64,000 nucleotides of DNA from Acidimicrobiaceae bacterium (GCA_002722565.1 PBMG01000021.1:100182-164181); one strand, 5' to 3'. Shown: positions 9,170 through 18,551, numbered from the stretch's first letter. Notes: a model not told the origin generated them from the sequence alone. Numbers and translations: made by a program.

Positions 9170-9571
9170 ATGTTCATCACGCTACCTGCGGGTGAGGTTA
9201 GAGAACAGCCCGAGTCCGCGGTAACTTCAGATCTACTATTTGATTCAACGGGGGCAAAGTTGACCGATCAGGCTCGAATAACTATCGATCGAATTACGCA
9301 TTATCGAGACACCGTCAGGGCCTATCAAGTGAAAATCGATGGCCAGGTGGTGGGGCGAATCAAAGACGGCAAGCAGGCAACCTTTGAAGTCTCACCTGGA
9401 ACTCATCAAGTCCGGGTTCGACTCATGTGGTTGCAGAGCCCTTCGGTTGAAGTCCATCTAGAGGAAGGCGCCGGAGTGACGTTGCGGACGGGACCCAATG
9501 GCGGGATCCTCCAGGCTTGGCGAATTTATTTCGCCCCACACACAGCTATGTTCCTGGAAGAAGGCTCTTAG
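9170..9571 (+). CDS. Hypothetical protein with PEGA-like beta domain
   Basis: The protein has about 133 residues and no recognised family name. The middle part (YQVKIDGQVVGRIKDGKQ, then FEVSPGTHQVRVRL) has the pattern of a small all-beta domain that presents a short ligand-like hairpin, as in PEGA-like or carboxypeptidase-regulatory-like repeats. There is no clear signal peptide or membrane helix. The start is uncertain: TTG at 9149 also works, and both lie in the divergent gap to the acyl-CoA dehydrogenase gene. Its TAG is shared with the convergent HAD gene (4-nt overlap). Confidence 0.65.
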   Translation: MFITLPAGEVREQPESAVTSDLLFDSTGAKLTDQARITIDRITHYRDTVRAYQVKIDGQVVGRIKDGKQATFEVSPGTHQVRVRLMWLQSPSVEVHLEEGAGVTLRTGPNGGILQAWRIYFAPHTAMFLEEGS

Positions 9572-10371
9572 TCGAGGATCAGTCGCTCAAGCACAACGGC
9601 TACTCCGTCTTGGTCGTGACTGGGCGCGATATCACCGGCTATCGACAGGACTTTTGGATGTCCATTCTTCATCGCCACGGAATGTCCAGCCCACAAGAAC
9701 ATCTCTATGTCGTTGAGCCCGTCCCCAAACACCCATGCTTTCGAGGCGTCGATCGAACTCATCGCAGCGATCACATCTAGCCCCGATCCCTTACTGACAC
9801 CAGACGCGACAATTTCAGGAGTTTCAAGGCCAGAGGGCCTTACTTCAGTGCCGTCAGGCATTTGAGGACTCATGAGTTCAATTGCCTTCATCGGCGCTAT
9901 CTCTTTGCAATCCAAAAGCCATGTGAGAACGGGGCCATCTAACGCCACAAGAGCGTCCGGGACTCGAACTGGGGTCATCGAAAAATCGGCGGGAAAATCG
10001 TGAGTGAAGTGTTCATCCCAGACGTGTCTTCCATCTGCCATGTCTGCGGCTAGTCCGACACCGGGAATTAACCGCCGCGCAAGCTGAGCGCTCGCTCTGG
10101 TCTGTGTCTCAGTCATAGAGTTGAACTTCACGGCCTTGCCATCACCTTTGTGTACAGAAGCTCCGTTCAAACAGACGCAGTAATCAACCACCCCCAAACT
10201 TTCGAGCGTCTCGGTTACGGCCTTCCATGGACGACCCGTAGCCAACGCGATGATGCACCCCCTATTCTTCATTTCCCTCACCGCTTGTCGGACTCTCGGT
10301 GATAGGGAGCCATCTGAGCGCAACAAAGTTCCGTCAATGTCAAAGGCAATTAGCTCCGGTGAAACGCTCAC
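9568..10371 (-). CDS. HAD-superfamily hydrolase, Cof type
   Basis: This 267-residue phosphatase has motif I FDIDGTLLRSD, motif II Thr in ALATGRPW, a C2-type cap domain in the middle and motif IV FGDGLNDIEMF. The order and cap position are those of the Cof/YbiV phosphatases, which hydrolyse sugar phosphates or FMN-like metabolites. The lysine of motif III lies in the SGVSKGSGLDVI segment. It is the last gene of a leftward run that begins at 13453. Confidence 0.88.
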   Translation of the reverse strand: MSVSPELIAFDIDGTLLRSDGSLSPRVRQAVREMKNRGCIIALATGRPWKAVTETLESLGVVDYCVCLNGASVHKGDGKAVKFNSMTETQTRASAQLARRLIPGVGLAADMADGRHVWDEHFTHDFPADFSMTPVRVPDALVALDGPVLTWLLDCKEIAPMKAIELMSPQMPDGTEVRPSGLETPEIVASGVSKGSGLDVIAAMSSIDASKAWVFGDGLNDIEMFLWAGHSVAMKNGHPKVLSIAGDIAPSHDQDGVAVVLERLILD

Positions 10372-10409
10372 GGTTGAGAACCGTACATCGAATGTGAGGG
10401 AGCGAAGAT

Positions 10410-11201
10410 TTATGTGTCGATGCTTCCACCGTCTGCTTTGAAGTCAGCTCCAGTTATGTGCCATGCGGCTTCGCTAGCGAGAAAAGCCACATAGCGTCCT
10501 ATGTCATGGGGCTCCGGTATGCGGCCCGTAAGGTTGGGGGTCACATTTTCTATTGCCCAACGCTGCACTTCCTCCCACCCTTCAATATTTTGGCGGCTGG
10601 CCCTTCTCTCTAACATCTCTCGAACCTCGTCAGTAGCGATGATGCCTGGGCTAACTAGGTTCGCCGTAACACCCGTCCCGCTGAGATCTTTCGCCAGACT
10701 TCTTACCGCCACCGGCAGGGCAGCCTTCGACGAGTAATAGTCAGGGTTTTCTTTACCTGGTTTTTCTGTACCCACCGTGCCGAGGAATATGATTCTTCCC
10801 CAGCCTCGTGCCTTCATTGACGGCAAGACCCGTTGCGTAAGACGCACACCGGAAACCACATTGGTCTCCCAGGCTTCATGCCAGAGTTCAGCGGGGTCGG
10901 CCCAGTTGGTCTTTGCCGGTGCCCCATAGTTGTTGACGAGTACGTCAACCGGCCCGCACTCCTGTTCTACCGCAGAAACTAGGGACTCGACACCATCAGT
11001 GGTTAGAAGATTTCCGTGAATCTCTAAGGCCTGCCCTCCGTCGAGACGAATTTCTTCTGCCACAGCGGTTGCTTGACCTTCTTGATGTCCGTGGACGGCG
11101 ACAATGGCTCCTTCTTGGGCCATAACTTTCGCTGTTCCCGCTCCTGTTCCCCGATACGAACCAGAAATCAGAACCACTTTGCCATTTAAACCAAGATCCA
11201 T
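10410..11201 (-). CDS. SDR family NAD(P)-dependent oxidoreductase
   Basis: This classical short-chain dehydrogenase has 263 residues. The cofactor loop is SGSYRGTGAGTAK, the NNYGAP segment replaces NNAG, and the catalytic pair is YYSSKAA with a preceding FLGTVGTE segment. FLGT puts Thr/Gly where the catalytic Ser is usual, so the serine position should be confirmed by alignment. Family members reduce or oxidise keto/hydroxy groups, often at the 3-oxoacyl level. It lies 17 nt after the double-hotdog gene in the coaE cluster. Confidence 0.87.
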   Translation of the reverse strand: MDLGLNGKVVLISGSYRGTGAGTAKVMAQEGAIVAVHGHQEGQATAVAEEIRLDGGQALEIHGNLLTTDGVESLVSAVEQECGPVDVLVNNYGAPAKTNWADPAELWHEAWETNVVSGVRLTQRVLPSMKARGWGRIIFLGTVGTEKPGKENPDYYSSKAALPVAVRSLAKDLSGTGVTANLVSPGIIATDEVREMLERRASRQNIEGWEEVQRWAIENVTPNLTGRIPEPHDIGRYVAFLASEAAWHITGADFKADGGSIDT

Positions 11202-11218
11202 CAGACGCTCCTTTTCAT

Positions 11219-12031
11219 TCAGTCAATCGCTTTCGCTGTGGCTGTCGCGATATCTAGAAGTCGATCATTGTTGCCTACGTCAACGATTCTGATTCTGCTC
11301 GTAACCGCGTCATTATCTGCTCTGAGTAGCTCTCCTTCAACTCTGAACGGCCCTGATTTTGCTTGCGACAGATAATGGACTTCTGCAGTTACGCACCGCA
11401 TCGGCATGCCTGTCGTTATGAAACCAAGGTGAGTTGCCATCGCATCTACCAGAATCGCTACAGCACCGCCTTGAATGGAACCAAAGGAGTTGTGGATACG
11501 TTGATGGTGAGGCAATTTAATTAGGGCTTGTTCAGGATCTATCTCGAGTCGCAGGTAGTCGTTAAGCATCGGTCGATTAGTTGACTCTTCCTCGCTTCCG
11601 TAATCAACAGTCCGGCCTTTGGCGGTTCCCACAGTGGGATTGTCGCTGCGACCAGGCAACCGAGCGTAAGTACATGTTGAACGCGCCACTTCACCGAAAC
11701 TGTCGCTGATGTGTGTTTCTGTAACAACATTGTTTCTTCCGATCCTCAGTGGCTGACACTTCGCCACTACTTCGGTGCCTTCTGCGCGTCGACGAACCAC
11801 AGTTCCCAATTCCAAGGTTGCTACCCAGTCTGGTTCAACCTGCATTACCCCATGGTGCCCTGCGACAGAATCGACGAGGGTGGCGATTGCGCCAAGACGA
11901 AGCCATCCGCCCGCGTCTAGCAAGTCAGGCGAAATTGGCATAGTGGCGCTTACATTGCCGTGATCATCGACAAGATGACGCAGCCGCAGATGACGGAGAA
12001 TATGGTTCTTCGGAGGGTACGACCGAGTCAT
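11219..12031 (-). CDS. Double-hotdog acyl-CoA thioesterase-like protein
   Basis: The protein has 270 residues and appears to hold two PaaI-type hotdog domains in tandem. Domain 1 has GGWLRLGAIATLVDSVAGHHG and domain 2 has FGSIQGGAVAILVDAMATHLG, each with the helix and Asp typical of the thioester site. The second domain carries the better QGG motif, so it is the likelier active half. The gene is one nucleotide from coaE and shares its orientation, linking it to CoA metabolism by context. Confidence 0.8.
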   Translation of the reverse strand: MTRSYPPKNHILRHLRLRHLVDDHGNVSATMPISPDLLDAGGWLRLGAIATLVDSVAGHHGVMQVEPDWVATLELGTVVRRRAEGTEVVAKCQPLRIGRNNVVTETHISDSFGEVARSTCTYARLPGRSDNPTVGTAKGRTVDYGSEEESTNRPMLNDYLRLEIDPEQALIKLPHHQRIHNSFGSIQGGAVAILVDAMATHLGFITTGMPMRCVTAEVHYLSQAKSGPFRVEGELLRADNDAVTSRIRIVDVGNNDRLLDIATATAKAID

Positions 12032-12032
12032 A

Positions 12033-12656
12033 CTAGGAGTTCTTAGACACCAAGAGCTGCTTTAACTGATCCCATAGTTCAGCGGTCGCATCAGACAAAG
12101 CATCGAGGTCCCCTCCGTTGGCTATAAGGAACTGAGCTACCGCTCTTCGTTCTTCATCAGATGCTTGCGACTCTATGCGGGCAAGCGCATCCTTAGGTTC
12201 TATACCCCGCTGCTGTTGAAGTCGTTCGAGCCTGTCTGCCATAGGTGCCTCAACGACGACCACAACTTCATACGGGTGTTTCGTGTCATAGCCGAGACGA
12301 CTTTCGACAAGCACAGCCATGTCGTAAACCACGATCGCGTCGGAAATTCCCAACGAATCGACAGTTTGATCCAGCATCTCGTTGATCGCTGGGTGAGAGA
12401 TCTCTTCAAGCGCCGTTAGTTGCTCGGCGTTACCGAATACGATTTTCGCCAAAGCTGCGCGGTTTATGCTTCCGTCGCTTTCTGCGACAGTTGGACCGAA
12501 ACGCTCAACAACAGCAGATACGGCAAGCCCTCCTGGTTCAAGAATCTTGCGCCCGAGGGCATCAACATCGATAACTTCGGCACCAAGGTCTGACAACAAG
12601 CCCCCTACAGTGGACTTGCCTACTCCCATGCCGCCTGTAAGGCCAACGACGAGCAT
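12033..12656 (-). CDS. coaE: Dephospho-CoA kinase
   Basis: The protein has 207 residues, the usual length for CoaE. The N-terminus VVGLTGGMGVGKSTV is the P-loop with the characteristic TGG preceding it, and VIDVDALGRKILEPGG carries the conserved Asp-Ala/Asp region of the substrate site. The enzyme phosphorylates the 3'-hydroxyl of dephospho-CoA, the last step in CoA synthesis. No fused UPF0157 (GrpB-like) domain follows, although that fusion is common in mycobacteria. Its neighbours are acyl-CoA and thioester proteins. Confidence 0.95.
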   Translation of the reverse strand: MLVVGLTGGMGVGKSTVGGLLSDLGAEVIDVDALGRKILEPGGLAVSAVVERFGPTVAESDGSINRAALAKIVFGNAEQLTALEEISHPAINEMLDQTVDSLGISDAIVVYDMAVLVESRLGYDTKHPYEVVVVVEAPMADRLERLQQQRGIEPKDALARIESQASDEERRAVAQFLIANGGDLDALSDATAELWDQLKQLLVSKNS

Positions 12657-12670
12657 CAGATCAGCAACGC

Positions 12671-13453
12671 CTATCCACCGACGCGCCCTTCAGGTGCATC
12701 GGTAGCCGGACCAGCGAACGCCTGGGCTATTTCCATCCACTCAGCAGCCAAGTCCCCCCGAATTTCAAGTTCTGCTTCCCTTGCTCGACGTCTTTGAGTG
12801 ACAACAAGACAAAACTCATAAGCATCGGCGGTGACTATTTCTTCTGAGTCTTCAGGCCCCCACTCCCAGATAGCTCCACCTGGTGATGTCAATTCAACTC
12901 GTACTGGTGTCTCCGGGGGCTGGAGGCCCCTGTTGACATAACTCCATCCGCGAGTGGTGACTCCGATGTGTGCAACGTGCCGAAGTCGTTCTGTCCGAGG
13001 GTATTCAGCGCCGAAAGTGTCGGCTATGTCGTGGCTATGCGACCAAGTTTCCATCAGACGGGCAGTAGCGAAAGACAGGGCACTCATATCGGGGCCGAAC
13101 CACGGAATACGGTCTTTGGGCTCTATAGCTCGAAAGGCCTCCGTCATCCGCAGACGTTCATCAGCGAACCAGCTCCATAAATCAGTTCCGCTCATTTCTC
13201 GAACATCCAGACCTCCAAAACTGTGCAGGTCTCCTTCTCCTTGGAGCATCTTTTGTTTAGTTTCCTCAAATCCGACTGGGTCCAAGACAGCGAGGCTGGC
13301 CGCTACGTCTGCCATACCTAAATGGATAATGGTTTCATGGGTGTCCCAACCATCAGCCGGTGTCGGCAGTCTCCACTCGTCTTCGGTAAGCCCCGAAACT
13401 ACTTCTCGCAGCGCTTCTGTCTCTGCATCAAGATCGTCACATATTCCCCTCAT
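12671..13453 (-). CDS. TIGR03084-like DinB/MDMPI-fold metal-binding protein
   Basis: The protein has 260 residues. The four-helix DinB-type N-terminal domain shows GWDTHETIIHLGMAD and TWSHSHDIAD, whose histidines fit the metal site of maleylpyruvate isomerase-like proteins. A smaller alpha/beta C-terminal part follows. A close paralogue lies at 37021-37791, and alignment with its MDQICDD start supports the ATG at 13453. Members probably act in mycothiol-dependent or related chemistry, but no substrate is established. It is divergent from the acetoacetyl-CoA synthetase gene and likely the first gene of the coaE transcript. Confidence 0.82.
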   Translation of the reverse strand: MRGICDDLDAETEALREVVSGLTEDEWRLPTPADGWDTHETIIHLGMADVAASLAVLDPVGFEETKQKMLQGEGDLHSFGGLDVREMSGTDLWSWFADERLRMTEAFRAIEPKDRIPWFGPDMSALSFATARLMETWSHSHDIADTFGAEYPRTERLRHVAHIGVTTRGWSYVNRGLQPPETPVRVELTSPGGAIWEWGPEDSEEIVTADAYEFCLVVTQRRRAREAELEIRGDLAAEWMEIAQAFAGPATDAPEGRVGG

Positions 13454-13545
13454 GAGGCTGACCCTACACTGCTCGGGCGCTGCGCTCCTGATTGAAGCGA
13501 TTTGGCGGCTACCGTAACGGAGAGCGACACCCTTTCGGAGGGACA

Positions 13546-15489
13546 GTGACCGATCCTCTTTGGACTCCAAGTTCGATTCGACGCGAGGCTTCCAACCTCT
13601 GGACTTTTGCCGAGTCAGTTGGGGTTCCGTTAGGCGTGAACTCCTATAGCGATCTGCATAAATGGTCGTTAACTGAAAATCCGTCTTTCTGGAGAGCAGT
13701 ATGGGACTTTGCGTCTGGGGTCGGCGACCTCGGCGAAATCGATATCAGAAAAGACGGGATATCGGATTCAAGCTTTTTCCCAGACGCCAAACTCAACTTG
13801 GCCGAAAACTATTTGCGTCGCTCCGGAGATGAGCCCGCCCTTATCTACCGGGGCGAAAACGTCGTAGAGGAATCTTTAACGTTCTCCGAACTAAATTTTG
13901 CTGTCGGACGCGTTCAACAAGCTCTCATGACGGAAGGAGTGAAGCCTGGAGACCGCGTGGTGACACTTCTACCAAATAGCCCCGAGGCCGTGATCGTGTT
14001 CTTAGCAGCGGCGAGCATCGGTGCAATTTATTCGTCAACCAGTCCCGATTTCGGAACAGCAGGGGTGCTGGACCGTTTCGGACAAATCGAGCCCAAAGTC
14101 CTTGTCGCGACCGACAGCTACATGTACTCAGGCGTTCGACACGACGTGATCGAAAAAGTCACTCAGATAGCCAGTCAACTGCCTTCGCTTCAGCGGGTGG
14201 TAGTGGTGAGCTACGACAAAACACCCGTCGAAACGTCTATCCCTCTAGCAGTGGGTTACGACGACTGGATAGGAAACACAGAAGACCGTCAACCGGAATT
14301 CGTTCCTCTAGATTTCGATCACCCGGTCTATGTTCTCTATTCGTCTGGGACTACCGGGAAACCAAAATGCATCGTTCATCGAGCTGGTGGCGTATTACTC
14401 AAACATTGGTCCGAGCATTTGCTTCACTGCGACCTGAAGCCTGGGAACCGCTTGATGTATTTCACGACGACCGGCTGGATGATGTGGAATTGGCTCATTG
14501 GCGGGCTAGCGAGCGGCGTTTCCCTCATTTTGTACGACGGATCACCGTTCTTTCCTAGACCATCACGTTTGTTTGACCTTGCTGACGAGTTGCAGCCTCA
14601 ACTTTTCGGTGTGAGCGCTAAATTCATTGAAGCCGCAATGAAAGAGGGATTGCGGCCTCGCGATACTCATCAACTAGCAAGTGTGGAGACCATCACTTCT
14701 ACTGGGTCACCCTTAGCTCCTGAAGGTTTCGATTGGGTGTATGAAGCGGTAAAACCGGACGTTCACCTCGCTTCCTTCTCCGGCGGCACCGATATTTGTG
14801 GATGTTTCGTGATCGGAGATCCGACCAGCCCCGTCTATCGCGGGGAAATTCAGGCACCTGCACTAGGCATGGATGTCGCTGTTTTCGATGACGATGGAAA
14901 TCGACTTTCGGAGGGCTCCCAAGGTGAACTCGTTTGTTGTAACCCTTTTCCCTCAATGCCTCTCGAGTTCTGGGACGACCCAACGCGAAGCAAATATCAG
15001 GCGGCTTATTTCGAACGTTTCGATGACGTCTGGCATCACGGCGATTTCGCAGAATGGACCCCTCAAAAAGGAATGGTTATTACAGGTCGATCCGACGCGA
15101 CCCTCAATCCTGGAGGTGTCCGAATCGGGACTGCAGAGATTTATCGTCAGGTCGACCTAATCGACGAAGTGCTCGAAAGCATCGTTGTTGGTCAACAATC
15201 TGAATCCGATACGCGTGTCATTTTGTTCGTTCGTCTTCGCGAAGGCCTAACTCTCGATGATGAACTCACCCAGAGAATCAGAAACCAGATACGTGTCGGT
15301 GCCTCGCCTCGACACATGCCCGCCGTAGTAGCCCAGGTCCCGTTAATTCCAAGGACTCGAAGTGGGAAACTGGTTGAGTTGGCGGTAAGAGATGCCATTC
15401 ACGGACGCGAAGTTAAGAATATTGAAGCAATAGATGAACCTGCTGCATTAGATCATTTCCGCAACCATCCGAAACTGGCTGAGCATTAG
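13546..15489 (+). CDS. Acetoacetyl-CoA synthetase (acetoacetate-CoA ligase)
   Basis: The protein has 647 residues, the normal length. The adenylation core motif is YVLYSSGTTGKPKCIVH (A3), TSTGSPL and FSGGTDICGCF follow (A4/A5), and GRSDATLNPGGVRIGTAEIYR is the hinge and C-domain typical of acetoacetate-CoA ligases; the catalytic Lys lies in RTRSGKLVE. The enzyme converts acetoacetate, ATP and CoA to acetoacetyl-CoA. I chose the GTG at 13546 because GGAGGG sits 4 nt before it; an in-frame ATG at 13492 lacks such a site and overlaps the divergent promoter region. Confidence 0.93.
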   Translation: MTDPLWTPSSIRREASNLWTFAESVGVPLGVNSYSDLHKWSLTENPSFWRAVWDFASGVGDLGEIDIRKDGISDSSFFPDAKLNLAENYLRRSGDEPALIYRGENVVEESLTFSELNFAVGRVQQALMTEGVKPGDRVVTLLPNSPEAVIVFLAAASIGAIYSSTSPDFGTAGVLDRFGQIEPKVLVATDSYMYSGVRHDVIEKVTQIASQLPSLQRVVVVSYDKTPVETSIPLAVGYDDWIGNTEDRQPEFVPLDFDHPVYVLYSSGTTGKPKCIVHRAGGVLLKHWSEHLLHCDLKPGNRLMYFTTTGWMMWNWLIGGLASGVSLILYDGSPFFPRPSRLFDLADELQPQLFGVSAKFIEAAMKEGLRPRDTHQLASVETITSTGSPLAPEGFDWVYEAVKPDVHLASFSGGTDICGCFVIGDPTSPVYRGEIQAPALGMDVAVFDDDGNRLSEGSQGELVCCNPFPSMPLEFWDDPTRSKYQAAYFERFDDVWHHGDFAEWTPQKGMVITGRSDATLNPGGVRIGTAEIYRQVDLIDEVLESIVVGQQSESDTRVILFVRLREGLTLDDELTQRIRNQIRVGASPRHMPAVVAQVPLIPRTRSGKLVELAVRDAIHGREVKNIEAIDEPAALDHFRNHPKLAEH

Positions 15490-15558
15490 TGGCTTGTACA
15501 CGTCAATGCTTGGTACCTCCAAGTGATGCCGTTCAGTGGCATTCTGATGAGGTGAACA

Positions 15559-15603
15559 ATGCCGAACGATGCCGCCTTTGGAAATCAGCCGTTGAGTGAC
15601 TAG
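15559..15603 (+). CDS. Possible 14-residue leader peptide of the EamA transporter gene
   Basis: An ATG at 15559 directly follows a strong ribosome site (GAGGTGA) and opens a 14-codon frame, MPNDAAFGNQPLSD, that stops at 15603. This is inside the first codons of the transporter gene, whose own GTG at 15596 has no visible ribosome site. The layout suggests translational coupling. The alternative is a frameshift that separates the real transporter start from its body. No known leader matches it. Confidence 0.35.
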   Translation: MPNDAAFGNQPLSD

Positions 15604-16480
15604 CGAACAAAATGCCCAAAAAAGAGGTGTCCCGGCAGCAGCGATTGCGATGGTCGGTTGGGCCGCCTCAGGGGTTATCGCCAAAGGGATTACTGAGCTA
15701 GGCACATTCGCAGTTGTTTTCTGGAGAATGTGGATCTACGCCGTAATAGTGATCCTGTTCCTAAAAGTTCGAGGGACGCCTCTCAGGAAAGAGTCTCTAC
15801 GAATTTCTTGGAAAGGCGGGGTTTCGTTGGGCGCAGACATCATGCTTTTCTTTTCTGCGTTACGCCTAACCACCGTCGCTAACGCAACAGTTATCGGATC
15901 GTGTCAGCCGTTAATCATGTTATTCATTGCTGGTCGAATCTTCGGTGAGAGGCCCAGACGTTACGACTGGGCCTTGGCACTGGTCGCAATTGCTGGTGTG
16001 GCAACTGTGATGTTTGGTTCGACTGGTGTTCAAGGCTGGAGTCTGAGCGGAGACCTGTTATCTGTAGCAACTGTTGTCGCCTGGACCTTATATTTCGTCT
16101 TCTCAAAATTAAGTAGTCGAAAGATAGAATCGTCGCAATACACAGGCGCGACAGCGCTGATATGCGCTTTGTTCGCCACTCCTTTTGCCCTCGCTTCAGG
16201 ACAACTGTTTGACATGCCCTCAGCCAATGCTTGGGTCTGGCTATTTATTCTCTCTATCGGGCCCGGTTTCGCCTCACATATGTTGATGAATTGGGCCTTA
16301 GCTCACATACCAGTTTGGTTTGGTTCCACTTTGACTCTTGCTATTCCAGTAACAGCAACGGTGATGGCTTGGGTATTTCTTGGCGAAGACGTGGTTGCAC
16401 TTCAGTTTGTAGGGATGGGGGTAGTTCTATTCGCTCTGGCAGTCATAGTGATCGGACAATCCAATACCGCTCAACGTTGA
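15596..16480 (+). CDS. EamA-family (DMT superfamily) transporter
   Basis: This 294-residue membrane protein has about ten hydrophobic segments in two EamA repeats. The first repeat includes GWAASGVIAKGITELGTF and the second begins near LSVATVVAWTLYFVFSK. Such proteins usually export amino acids, nucleosides or other small metabolites; the substrate is unknown. In-frame TGA at 15593 makes GTG at 15596 the first possible start. It ends 11 nt before the convergent enoyl-CoA hydratase gene. Confidence 0.88.
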   Translation: MTSEQNAQKRGVPAAAIAMVGWAASGVIAKGITELGTFAVVFWRMWIYAVIVILFLKVRGTPLRKESLRISWKGGVSLGADIMLFFSALRLTTVANATVIGSCQPLIMLFIAGRIFGERPRRYDWALALVAIAGVATVMFGSTGVQGWSLSGDLLSVATVVAWTLYFVFSKLSSRKIESSQYTGATALICALFATPFALASGQLFDMPSANAWVWLFILSIGPGFASHMLMNWALAHIPVWFGSTLTLAIPVTATVMAWVFLGEDVVALQFVGMGVVLFALAVIVIGQSNTAQR

Positions 16481-16491
16481 CAAAAACGTTC

Positions 16492-17307
16492 TTACCGACC
16501 TTTCCAGCTAGGCAAACGTTTTTCAGAGAAGGCCCTCGGTCCCTCTCGCGCGTCTTCACTTTCCATCATTGACCTAACGGCTGGATATTCCCCGTAGAAA
16601 GCATCTTCTAGCCGGTGGTTTAGTCCGCGGGTCGCAGATTGTTTAGTTGCACGAATAGACAGCGGAGCCCCAAGCAGTATCTCGTCGATCAAATCATCAA
16701 CTGCTTTGTCCAGATCAGAATAACTAGCCACTTTATTAATGATTCCTATTTCTAGGGCCCGCTTCGCTGTCATCGATTTGCCGGTCAACAAGTACTCCAT
16801 CGCTAATTTCAATGGCACTTGGCGGGGCAGCCGATGCACACCTCCTCCACCAGCGTAAATACCCCTTCGAGGTTCCGGAAGACCAAATTCAACATGATCA
16901 GCTGCAACAACTAGGTCGCATGCCATTGCCACTTCAAACCCACCACCCAACGCCACTCCGTTTACTCGGGCAATGAGTGGTTTCGGATAGTCGAATCGTT
17001 CAATAAGTTTCGTTACCGTCTTCATCAACTCAGCGTCAGCTCGCTGATCTTCTTCAGAAGAGTGTTGGATCTGACTCAAATACTTCAAGTCACGACCTGC
17101 ACAGAAGGCCTTATCTCCGGTTCCGGTTACAACCACGATCCACACTTCATCGTCACTAGCTGCGTGATCCAGAAGGTCGCTCCATTCTTTATGTGCAGGA
17201 GTATTGATCGCGTTTCTGACCTCTGGCCTGTTAATCGTTATTCGCGCGACATGTGGTCGGGTCATCTCATAAAGAAAATATTCTGGTGTGAAATCAAGTG
17301 GTTGCAT
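16492..17307 (-). CDS. Enoyl-CoA hydratase/isomerase family protein
   Basis: This crotonase-fold protein has 271 residues. The CoA and oxyanion-hole motif is DKAFCAGRDLKYL, and GVALGGGFEVAMACDLVVAA with EFGLPEPRRGIYAGGGG contains the two glutamate positions (E of GGFE and E of LPEP) of true hydratases. It probably hydrates a 2-enoyl-CoA, which suits the neighbouring beta-oxidation-like genes. It is divergent from the NTF2-like gene at 17362. Confidence 0.9.
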   Translation of the reverse strand: MQPLDFTPEYFLYEMTRPHVARITINRPEVRNAINTPAHKEWSDLLDHAASDDEVWIVVVTGTGDKAFCAGRDLKYLSQIQHSSEEDQRADAELMKTVTKLIERFDYPKPLIARVNGVALGGGFEVAMACDLVVAADHVEFGLPEPRRGIYAGGGGVHRLPRQVPLKLAMEYLLTGKSMTAKRALEIGIINKVASYSDLDKAVDDLIDEILLGAPLSIRATKQSATRGLNHRLEDAFYGEYPAVRSMMESEDAREGPRAFSEKRLPSWKGR

Positions 17308-17361
17308 AACTTGATCGTAGGCAGAGCAGCATTCGTCCGTCAGACATGCTGGACTACGGGA

Positions 17362-17814
17362 ATGAAGACTGAAGAAACACGAACACTCATTGAGCGGTAC
17401 TACAGCGCACTAACTAATGGTGATCGCGAAGACCTCCGGGAATGCCTTAGCGTTGACGTTGTTTGGCAACTTCCAGCTACAGCAGGAGCCAATGGCACCG
17501 GTGGCTCAGATGCGAATGGAGTAGTGAGAGGGCGCGAGTCTGTCGCAACGGAACTCGGCGGGAGGACGATCAAAGAGACGTTCGATATTTCTCAACCGTT
17601 CGGTTTGGAAATTCGGAGCATGATCGTTGACGGCGGATATGCAGCTGTTCAACAGAGACTGACTGCCACGACTAAAGCCAAAGGCCTTCCCTACGACAAC
17701 CAATACTGCTGGATTTATTCCTGTGAGGAGAACCAGATAACTCGCATGGAGGAGTACACCGACACTCTCTACGCTGCTCAGACAATGGGTTGGGATCTAG
17801 GAGACTTGGACTGA
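17362..17814 (+). CDS. SnoaL-like NTF2-fold protein
   Basis: This 150-residue protein has the SnoaL pattern: an N-terminal helix with LIERYYSALTNGDREDLRECL, the strand VVWQLPAT, and a C-terminal YCWIYSCEENQITRMEEYTDT that is almost a family signature (the MEEYxDT ending). The frame is open another 100 codons upstream, but those codons are antisense to the hydratase gene, so the ATG at 17362 is the sensible start. Its stop overlaps the ATG of the dienelactone hydrolase gene by one base (TGATG), implying coupled translation and a shared pathway. Confidence 0.82.
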   Translation: MKTEETRTLIERYYSALTNGDREDLRECLSVDVVWQLPATAGANGTGGSDANGVVRGRESVATELGGRTIKETFDISQPFGLEIRSMIVDGGYAAVQQRLTATTKAKGLPYDNQYCWIYSCEENQITRMEEYTDTLYAAQTMGWDLGDLD

Positions 17815-18551
17815 TGATCGAAGCCCACCTAACCATCGAAACAAACGAAGGTCAGATGTCGACGTTTGTCGTTCGCCCCGAATCAGAAGGACCGTTCCCT
17901 GTAATTCTGTTCCTGATGGACGCGCCAGGAAAACGAGAAGAACTTCATGACATGGCGAGGCGAGTCGCAGCGACTGGTTATTACGTTATGTTGCCGAATC
18001 TCTATTACCGAGACGTCCCCTCCTTCACAATTCATCGCGAGGACCCAGTCAGCGCTAAGTACATGGCGCAGCTAATGGATAATCTCAGCAACACTATGGT
18101 CTCTCGTGACGCTTTAACGCTCCTTGAACACGCTGAATCAGATGCTTCGGCAAACACCGATGTTGTTGGGGTGACCGGATACTGCATGAGCGGGCCGTTC
18201 GCCTTATGGCTAGCTGCCGACTATCCCGAGAAGATAAGGGCCGCAGCATCTATACACGGAGTTCGGCTGGCCACCGATGCCGATGATTCACCCCACACAA
18301 GAGCGGCTGAAATTAACGGCGAAATTCTGGTTCTTGCCGCTGAGTTCGATGACTGGGTGGACAGACCTCATTATGATCGGCTGACAGAAGCTCTGACAAA
18401 CGCTGAGGTTTCACACAACGCGGAGTGGATCGAAGGGGTACACCACGGTTTCGTTTTTTCGCAACGACCTAAATATGACAAGGTCGCTTCGGAACGTCAC
18501 TGGGAACTCCTACATTCTTTATTCGACCGCAACCTAAAGTCTTCGACATGA
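17814..18551 (+). CDS. Dienelactone hydrolase family protein
   Basis: This alpha/beta hydrolase has 245 residues. The nucleophile elbow GYCMSG carries Cys as in true dienelactone hydrolases, the acid is in AEFDDWVD and the histidine in EGVHHGFVF, so the Cys-Asp-His triad is complete. The family opens dienelactones in aromatic ring catabolism, but many members act on other esters. The gene is coupled at its start to the SnoaL gene and at its end (4-nt overlap) to the MaoC-like gene. Confidence 0.88.
   Translation: MIEAHLTIETNEGQMSTFVVRPESEGPFPVILFLMDAPGKREELHDMARRVAATGYYVMLPNLYYRDVPSFTIHREDPVSAKYMAQLMDNLSNTMVSRDALTLLEHAESDASANTDVVGVTGYCMSGPFALWLAADYPEKIRAAASIHGVRLATDADDSPHTRAAEINGEILVLAAEFDDWVDRPHYDRLTEALTNAEVSHNAEWIEGVHHGFVFSQRPKYDKVASERHWELLHSLFDRNLKSST

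Noticed and set aside
12954..13517. 187-codon plus-strand frame
   Set aside because: Antisense shadow of the TIGR03084-like gene with Ser/Arg-rich composition.
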